Below are positions 59,052 to 64,000 of a DNA stretch of 64,000 nt, one piece after another. Within the stretch, counting starts at the first letter, position 1. Each line of letters starts with the position of its first letter. The notes beneath the pieces are model-generated. The model was not told the DNA's origin, made no database searches, and worked only from the letters and a program-made list of their open reading frames with translations. The position numbers were made by a program, and so were the translations under genes. This stretch comes from an uncultured Prochlorococcus sp. (GTDB lineage Bacteria > Cyanobacteriota > Cyanobacteriia > PCC-6307 > Cyanobiaceae), in the NCBI GenBank assembly GCA_902573565.1, contig CACGKI010000006.1, positions 19,012 through 83,011 on the forward strand. Direction: 5' to 3'.

Positions 59052-59780
59052 ATGGATGAAACTAATCAAATAAATAATGAACCGGAAAGAAAATCAAGAA
59101 TTTTATTAGTTGATGATGAACCTGGTTTAAGAACAGCTGTTAAAACATTTCTGGAAGATGAGGGCTTTGAAATATTTATTGCAGTTGATGGAGAGGATGG
59201 CTGGGAAAAAGCTCAAACAGTTTTTCCCGATTTGATAATTAGCGATATTATGATGCCCCGAGCAAACGGTTATGCTTTATTAAAAAAAATTAGAGAAGAT
59301 GAAAAATTAGGAGGAACTCCAGTAATTTTTCTAACTGCAAAAGGAATGACTCTAGACAGAACAGAAGGATATCTTGCAGGCGTTGATGATTATATTTCCA
59401 AACCTTTCGACCCTGATGAATTAGCTGCTAGAGTTAAAAATGTAATCAACAGACAAGAACGTTTACTTAAAGAAGCAGCACGATTTGCAGATATTGATGT
59501 CAGTAAAATGGCGAAGCAAATTACTGAAATAAAATCTATGCTCACAGACCAAAATCCGACTAATTCAGAAAATAAAATAAATCTTCCTAGTTTTACTCCA
59601 AGAGAAGCAAGTGTGCTTCAACTAGTAGCAGAGGGGCTGATGAACAAGGAAATTGCAAGACAGCTTGAAACGTCTATTAGAAATGTTGAAAAATATGTAA
59701 GTAGACTTTTTATTAAGACAGGTACATCTAGCCGAACCGAATTGGTCCGTTATGCACTTGAAAATCATTTAGTGAAATAA
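59052..59780 (+). CDS. NarL-type response regulator, Rre1/Ycf29
   Basis: This is a two-component response regulator. In other cyanobacteria Rre1 acts with Hik2 in stress and redox responses. The 242-aa product has a receiver domain with phospho-acceptor aspartate in LIISDIMMP near residue 66, the conserved Lys in YISKPFDPDELAARV near 116 and a LuxR-type helix-turn-helix at about 178-240 (FTPREASVLQLVAEGLMNKE, then RNVEKYVSRLF). The linker is helical. No sensor kinase is adjacent. The name follows family resemblance, also to plastid ycf29. Confidence 0.88.
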   Translation: MDETNQINNEPERKSRILLVDDEPGLRTAVKTFLEDEGFEIFIAVDGEDGWEKAQTVFPDLIISDIMMPRANGYALLKKIREDEKLGGTPVIFLTAKGMTLDRTEGYLAGVDDYISKPFDPDELAARVKNVINRQERLLKEAARFADIDVSKMAKQITEIKSMLTDQNPTNSENKINLPSFTPREASVLQLVAEGLMNKEIARQLETSIRNVEKYVSRLFIKTGTSSRTELVRYALENHLVK

Positions 59781-59781
59781 A

Positions 59782-60484
59782 TTATTTAATTTTTTCGAAT
59801 TCAATCAGTTGTGAAAAATAAAATGGAGCTTGATTTAATTTCTTTTTAACCACCTTAAATCCACTTTCTTTAGCAGCATTAATAATGCCCTTTTCTTTCA
59901 ATGTATAGGCTCTTGTAGTTTTACTTGGCCCAGGAAATAATTTCCCGATATTTTTTAGAACAGCAAGAAATGGAGTATATGGAGCAAAGCTGACAATAAG
60001 TTTTTCTTGACTTAACTCACAAAGATGTTGGACCATTTCTTCTGCAACTGGTTGAGGATAATGAATAAACACATCCAAACAAACTACAACATCAAATAAT
60101 CCTTTTAATTTTTCCAAATCACAGACTTCATATTTAATTTTATCTTGTTTTAAACCTAATTCATTAATACGTTTCTTTGTTTCTTTAATCATTTCAGAGG
60201 AAATATCGCTCACCTGTAATTCTTTTATGCCTAGTCTTAGTAATGGTATGGATAGACTTCCAACACCGCATCCTGCATCACAAAAAACTTTTTTTTGTTA
60301 GTTCAGGATAATTTTTGATGTATGAGACTACATCATCTACAGTTTTTTGATGTCCTTTCCTAATATTTTTTTGAACTGTATTAATTTCATCAGATTTACT
60401 ATAAATTTTATTCCATCTTTCAAAGCCAGTGCCATTAAAATACTCCCTAACTTCACTTTTTTCGATAATCTTATTAGACGTCAT
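59782..60484 (-). pseudogene. chlM: Mg-protoporphyrin IX methyltransferase, broken by a one-base frameshift
   Basis: ChlM methylates Mg-protoporphyrin IX using S-adenosylmethionine, a required step to chlorophyll. The first frame (from ATG 60484) runs through EVREYFNGTGFERWNKIY near residue 12 and GHQKTVDDVVSYI, then stops with TGA at 60280-60278. The second frame continues with the SAM-binding CDAGCGVGSLSIPLL and VSDISSEMIKETKK and ends normally at 59782. Removing one base from the six-T run (minus strand, 60287-60282) or the eight-A run (60296-60289) gives an unbroken 233-aa ChlM. Everything else is intact, so a sequencing or assembly error is the simplest explanation. Function in the cell is therefore probably normal. 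Confidence 0.88.
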
Positions 60485-60523
60485 AGTTTTCTATGAAAAT
60501 TAATTCTTTTTATATTAACTAAC

Positions 60524-60547
60524 TGGCGCCAAATTAATTGCGCGCCA
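60524..60547. repeat. GC-rich inverted repeat between chlM and purE
   Basis: TGGCGC at 60524-60529 and GCGCCA at 60542-60547 are perfectly inverted around a 12-base AT-rich spacer, in an otherwise AT-only spacer between divergent genes. It may be an operator or a small hairpin. Function is not known. Confidence 0.35.
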
Positions 60548-60573
60548 TTATAGGAAAGAATTGATTTGTTATT

Positions 60574-61110
60574 TTGTCAGAATTGAATTCTAAAGAAATT
60601 TATAAAATCTCTGTCGTAATGGGTAGTGATTCAGATCTAAAAACATTGAAACCTGCTATAGATATTTTAAGAGAATTTGGAATAAAAACTGAAGTTTGTA
60701 TACTTTCTGCTCATCGAACACCTATTGAAATGTTGGAATATGCAAAAAATGCAGAATCAGAAAACATAAAAGTAATAATTGCGGGTGCTGGTGGTGCTGC
60801 ACATCTTCCGGGAATGTTGGCATCCATAACTTGCATTCCTGTCATTGGAGTACCAGTAGAGAGTAAGACGCTTAAGGGGATTGACTCTCTTTTATCAATT
60901 GTTCAAATGCCCGCTGGGATACCAGTTGCAACGGTTGCAATTAATGGAGGTCAAAATGCTGGATTATTAGCAATAGGGATGATCAGTTTATTTGATGAAT
61001 CAATGAAGGAAAATTTAAAAAAATTCAGAGAAAATCTTCATAAACAGGTAAGAAATAAAAATAGTAAGTTATCAACTATTGGAGCTGAAAATTATCTTCA
61101 AAATCTATGA
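60574..61110 (+). CDS. purE: N5-carboxyaminoimidazole ribonucleotide mutase
   Basis: PurE shifts the carboxyl group of N5-CAIR to CAIR in purine synthesis. The 178-aa product has VVMGSDSDLKTL near residue 14, SAHRTP near 48, and GAGGAAHLPGM near 73, the active-site loops of the class I enzyme. The start is TTG at 60574. It is intact, which is of interest as frameshifts flank it on either side. It is divergent from chlM and converges with cysC. Confidence 0.95.
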   Translation: MSELNSKEIYKISVVMGSDSDLKTLKPAIDILREFGIKTEVCILSAHRTPIEMLEYAKNAESENIKVIIAGAGGAAHLPGMLASITCIPVIGVPVESKTLKGIDSLLSIVQMPAGIPVATVAINGGQNAGLLAIGMISLFDESMKENLKKFRENLHKQVRNKNSKLSTIGAENYLQNL

Positions 61111-61126
61111 AACTATATTTTTTCTA

Positions 61127-61750
61127 TTAGCTCTTTTTAAGAAAGTTTTCTGTTTTAAGGTATTTAATAACTTTTTCAACAGAATCATTTAAATCTAACG
61201 AACCTGTATCAACAACAATTTCTGGATTATGAGGTGCTTCATATGGACTAGAAATCCCAGTAAATTCCTTAATTTCACCTAAACGAGCTTTCTTATAAAG
61301 ACCTTTAGTATCCCGATTTTCGCAAACTGTGATATCTGCAGCACAATAAACTTCAATAAAATCCTTTGATCCAATAATTTTTCTCACCTTATCTCTATCG
61401 CTAATAAATGGTGAAACGAATGCTGTAATAGTTATAATCCCGGCATTCATAAATAAATTCGCAACTTCTCCAATTCTTCTTATATTTTCTTCTCTATCTT
61501 CGTCGGAAAACCCAAGATCTTTACATAAACCATGTCTAATATTATCTCCATCCAACACGTAAGTCGAAAAACCATCTAAGTGTAAAACTTCATTTAATGC
61601 GTTGGCTAAAGTACTTTTACCAGAGCCAGATAAACCTGTAAACCAGATAACCATACCTTTATGACCTCTCATTTTCTCTAACTTTTCTCTATCGATAGTT
61701 AAATTGTGCCACTTTATATTGGTTGACTTTGTTTGATTTTGTTCTTTCAT
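61127..61750 (-). CDS. cysC: Adenylylsulfate kinase
   Basis: CysC phosphorylates adenylylsulfate to PAPS, the step after Sat. The 207-aa product (ATG 61750) has the P-loop GLSGSGKSTLANAL near residue 42, LDGDNIRHGLCKDLGFS near 66 and the DRDKVRKI, FIEVYCAADITVCENRDTKG segment near 118-150. Upstream in-frame ATG (61762) and TTG (61765) would add four or five residues; I prefer 61750, but the choice is open. It lies 41 bases after the SUI1-like gene on the same strand. Confidence 0.95.
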   Translation of the reverse strand: MKEQNQTKSTNIKWHNLTIDREKLEKMRGHKGMVIWFTGLSGSGKSTLANALNEVLHLDGFSTYVLDGDNIRHGLCKDLGFSDEDREENIRRIGEVANLFMNAGIITITAFVSPFISDRDKVRKIIGSKDFIEVYCAADITVCENRDTKGLYKKARLGEIKEFTGISSPYEAPHNPEIVVDTGSLDLNDSVEKVIKYLKTENFLKKS

Positions 61751-61791
61751 TGTTTGGATCATCAAAATAAAAATCTATCCTAACCCTTGCT

Positions 61792-62103
61792 TCATAAATT
61801 ATGAAATCCCTCTTTACGAAGAAACTCAATTGATTTCGATACCATATCACCCTGTAACTGGATATTACTATCAATTAATGTTCCTCCAGTACCACAAAAA
61901 ACCTTAATTTTCTTGAGTAATTCTTTTAATAAGATTTCATCCTCAGCTCCTAACCCTCTAATTAAAGTGATAGTCTTACCCTTTTTACCTTTTTTTTGTT
62001 TTGAAATACTTATTTTTGACTTTTTATTAAAAGTATCTAACTTAGCTGTTTCTTCAGATTTTTTTTCTTGATTATCAAATTCGATCCAATTCTTTTTTCC
62101 CAT
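61792..62103 (-). CDS. SUI1/YciH-family translation factor
   Basis: The 103-aa product has a Lys-rich N-terminal tail and the SUI1 fold: TITLIRGLGAEDEILLKELL near residue 45-64, then KVFCGTGGTLIDSNIQLQGD near 67-86, the hallmark of eIF1/YciH. It is thought to influence start-codon choice on the ribosome. It precedes cysC on the minus strand and is divergent from trpB, with 48 bases between. Confidence 0.9.
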   Translation of the reverse strand: MGKKNWIEFDNQEKKSEETAKLDTFNKKSKISISKQKKGKKGKTITLIRGLGAEDEILLKELLKKIKVFCGTGGTLIDSNIQLQGDMVSKSIEFLRKEGFHNL

Positions 62104-62151
62104 TATTTTAAATATAATCTATAGTTAGTTAATACTTATTCTATAGAAAAA

Positions 62152-63397
62152 GTGGTAAGTACATTTTCTCGCAAAGATCAAAATTATAAGAATGACGATT
62201 TAAATCAACCCTCCAAAGAGGGAAGATTTGGAAAATATGGTGGTCAATATGTTCCTGAAACTCTAATGCCTGCTCTTTTTTGAGCTTGAAACAGCTGCAT
62301 CAAATGCATGGAAAGATAAGGTTTTTGTTAAAGAATTAAATCATCTTCTTAAGACTTATGTAGGAAGAGAAACACCTCTTTATGAAGCCAAAAGACTTAC
62401 TAAACATTACAAAACCAAAAAAGCAACTCCAAGAATATGGCTTAAACGAGAAGATTTAAATCATACTGGTGCACACAAAATTAATAATGCACTTGGACAA
62501 GCTTTATTAGCAATAAGAATGGGCAAAAAAAGGATAATTGCAGAAACTGGAGCAGGCCAGCATGGAGTTGCTACTGCAACTGTTTGTGCGAGATTTGGCT
62601 TAAAATGCATCATCTATATGGGTGCGGAAGACATAAAAAGACAATCTCTTAACGTCTTCAGAATGAAACTGCTAGGAGCTGAAGTTAAAGTTGTAAATTC
62701 AGGAACTGCAACACTCAAGGATGCAACTAGTGAAGCCATTAGAGATTGGGTTTCTAATGTAGAAACAACACACTACATTTTAGGATCAGTTGCAGGTCCA
62801 CACCCTTTCCCGAAGATTGTGAGAGATTTTCATGCAGTTATCGGAGAAGAAACTAAAAAACAATGCTTCGAAGCGTTTGGGTCTTTGCCTGATATTTTAC
62901 TTGCTTGTGTAGGTGGGGGATCAAATGCAATGGGCCTTTTTCATCCTTTCGTTAAAGAAACATCTGTACGACTCATTGGTGTTGAAGCTGCAGGAAGCGG
63001 AGTTGACACTGACAAACATGCTGCAACTATTACTAAAGGGTCAATTGGAATTCTGCATGGATCAATGAGTCTTCTTTTACAAGATGATAATGGTCAAGTA
63101 CAAGAAGCCCATTCAATAAGTGCTGGTTTAGATTACCCAGGAGTAGGTCCTGAACATAGCCATTTAAAAGATATAGGTAGAGCAGAATATGGATCAGTTA
63201 CAGATCAAGAAGCTTTAGATGCTTTAAGACTTGTTTGTGAACTTGAAGGAATTATACCAGCACTTGAAACTTCCCATGCCTTTGCTTGGTTGGATAAATT
63301 ATGCCCTACTCTTGAAAAAGATACTCATATAGTTATCAATTGCTCTGGAAGAGGTGACAAAGATGTTAATACTGTCGCATCTTCATTAAATATTTAA
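62152..63397 (+). pseudogene. trpB: Tryptophan synthase beta chain, broken by a one-base frameshift
   Basis: TrpB makes tryptophan from indole and serine with PLP. The first frame starts with GTG at 62152 and has [20 protein letters not shown], then TGA at 62281-62283. The next frame continues [10 protein letters not shown] and then [20 protein letters not shown], with the PLP lysine in [20 protein letters not shown] and [10 protein letters not shown] follow, and it ends normally at 63397. Dropping one T from the six-T run 62276-62281 yields an intact protein of about 414 residues, the normal length. No other lesion is seen, so an error in the sequence is likely. Confidence 0.92.
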
Positions 63398-63748
63398 TCA
63401 ATACCTAGGAATTGATGGATCAATATATCTACTCCATCCATCAATACCCTCCTCCAAATTCCATATTTCTCTCACAATATTATTATCTAAGCACCATTGA
63501 CAAAAGTTATAACTTCTTATTCCTGCATGACAAGTAACAACGATTTCTCTGTCTAACAAACCAGCAAATATTTCTTCAACGTATTCAGATGTGACTTTAC
63601 TAATTGGTATATGTAAAAATTCTTTTGAGAAACGAGCTATTTCTAACTCTGACTGTTCTCTTACATCAATTAAGACTGGATCTTCTTTCTTAGAATCAAA
63701 CCAATCATTTAGACCAGGAGCATTTATAGATTTTGGATAATTTCCCAA
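63398..63748 (-). CDS. Rhodanese-domain protein
   Basis: Single-domain rhodaneses carry sulfane sulfur on a cysteine. The 116-aa product has PVLIDVREQSELEIARF near residue 24-40 and the active-site loop VVTCHAGIRSYNFCQWCL near 70-87, with the catalytic cysteine followed by HAGIRS. It ends in IDGWSRYIDPSIPRY. The gene touches the trpB stop from the opposite strand with no gap. The substrate is unknown. Confidence 0.9.
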   Translation of the reverse strand: MGNYPKSINAPGLNDWFDSKKEDPVLIDVREQSELEIARFSKEFLHIPISKVTSEYVEEIFAGLLDREIVVTCHAGIRSYNFCQWCLDNNIVREIWNLEEGIDGWSRYIDPSIPRY

Positions 63749-63837
63749 TTGAGATAATTAATTAAGTGTTATTTACAATTTAATAAATTAAGTTGCAGAG
63801 GTTAATTTATTGTTAAAAATAAAAATAAACATTGATA

Positions 63838-64000
63838 ATGAAACTTAGAGTAATAGCAATAATATTATTATTATCTTTATTACTTTTTGTTGGTTTTAAA
63901 AAAAAAGTTTCTGCAAATAAAAATAAAGATCAAAGTACAAATATTGAGCAACTAAATATCTTAAAATATATACCCGAAAACAATAAATTATTATTCATTT
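63838..64000 (+). CDS. Membrane-anchored or exported protein, 3' end outside window
   Basis: An ATG at 63838 opens a frame of 54 codons that runs to the window edge. It starts with a basic residue pair and a very hydrophobic segment (VIAIILLLSLLLFVGF), followed by a Lys/Asn-rich linker and LNILKYIPENNKLLFI. The last part resembles the start of the DUF3352 proteins of cyanobacteria, but too little is visible to be sure. The 89 bases before it hold its own leader. Confidence 0.5.
   Translation, partial: MKLRVIAIILLLSLLLFVGFKKKVSANKNKDQSTNIEQLNILKYIPENNKLLFI

Noticed and set aside
61689..61874. 61-aa minus-strand frame between cysC and the SUI1-like gene
   Set aside because: It overlaps both real genes in another frame and shows no conserved pattern.

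Overview
The window is a strongly AT-rich, densely packed piece of a cyanobacterial chromosome. Its gene set and protein sequences fit a high-light Prochlorococcus. The reasons are an oxygenic-phototroph gene set (psbA, chlM, ndhH, phylloquinone synthesis, CP12, Rre1/Ycf29), very compact genes, AT-biased codon use, many overlapping or abutting neighbours, and a tandem bicA-sbtA-sbtB bicarbonate uptake operon. I assign the clade from recognition of protein features, not from a database search. I see no phage, transposon, CRISPR array, tRNA or rRNA. This is core genome, not a genomic island.

Layout. 1-9.9 kb: partial sat, ftsH, a KDPG-aldolase-like gene, aroC, psbA with its promoter and terminator, a 42-codon gene divergent from psbA, an aspartoacylase-like gene, a GST-like reductase, CP12, a 60-aa gene and obgE. 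9.9-21.5 kb: mutS2, a glyoxalase-fold gene, hemB, then bicA-sbtA-sbtB, trxB, a small coiled-coil gene coupled to a UbiB kinase, and eno. 21.7-28 kb: a ClpB-type chaperone, then secE-nusG-rplK-rplA-rplJ-rplL, with an L10 leader before rplJ. 28-40 kb: rnhA, pyrD, a CobD-like enzyme, murG, an exported hypothetical, pgk, ylqF-rluD, a double ABC ATPase, relA/spoT and a DUF2062 gene. 40.5-49.4 kb: mnmE, nadC, argS, hisC, an exported metallo-beta-lactamase-fold protein, then trpG-dgkA-ybeY-DUF3285-prfB on the minus strand. 49.5-59.8 kb: grxC-gshB, the phylloquinone cluster (menF, menA-menC-menE, DHNA-CoA thioesterase), ndhH, rsmH, a cysteine desulfurase and rre1. 59.8-64 kb: chlM (frameshifted), purE, cysC, a SUI1-like factor, trpB (frameshifted), a rhodanese and a partial membrane-anchored gene.

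How the genes connect. Sat and CysC are the first two steps of sulfate activation. GrxC and GshB are a glutathione unit. BicA, SbtA and SbtB form a carbon-uptake module, and CP12 regulates the Calvin cycle. MenF, A, C and E plus the thioesterase cover most of phylloquinone synthesis for photosystem I. HemB and ChlM act early and late in chlorophyll synthesis.

Main points for a second look. chlM and trpB, 2 kb apart, each carry one extra base at or next to a T6 run that breaks a presumably needed gene; this is a sequence error unless reads prove otherwise. prfB has a clear programmed +1 frameshift at CTT-TGA-C. A 16-bp terminator-like hairpin lies inside the first codons of the gene after ftsH. 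SbtB and CP12 each lack a regulatory element found in better-studied relatives. An exported metallo-beta-lactamase-fold protein has lost its canonical metal-binding motif. I did not find a convincing new multi-gene system.
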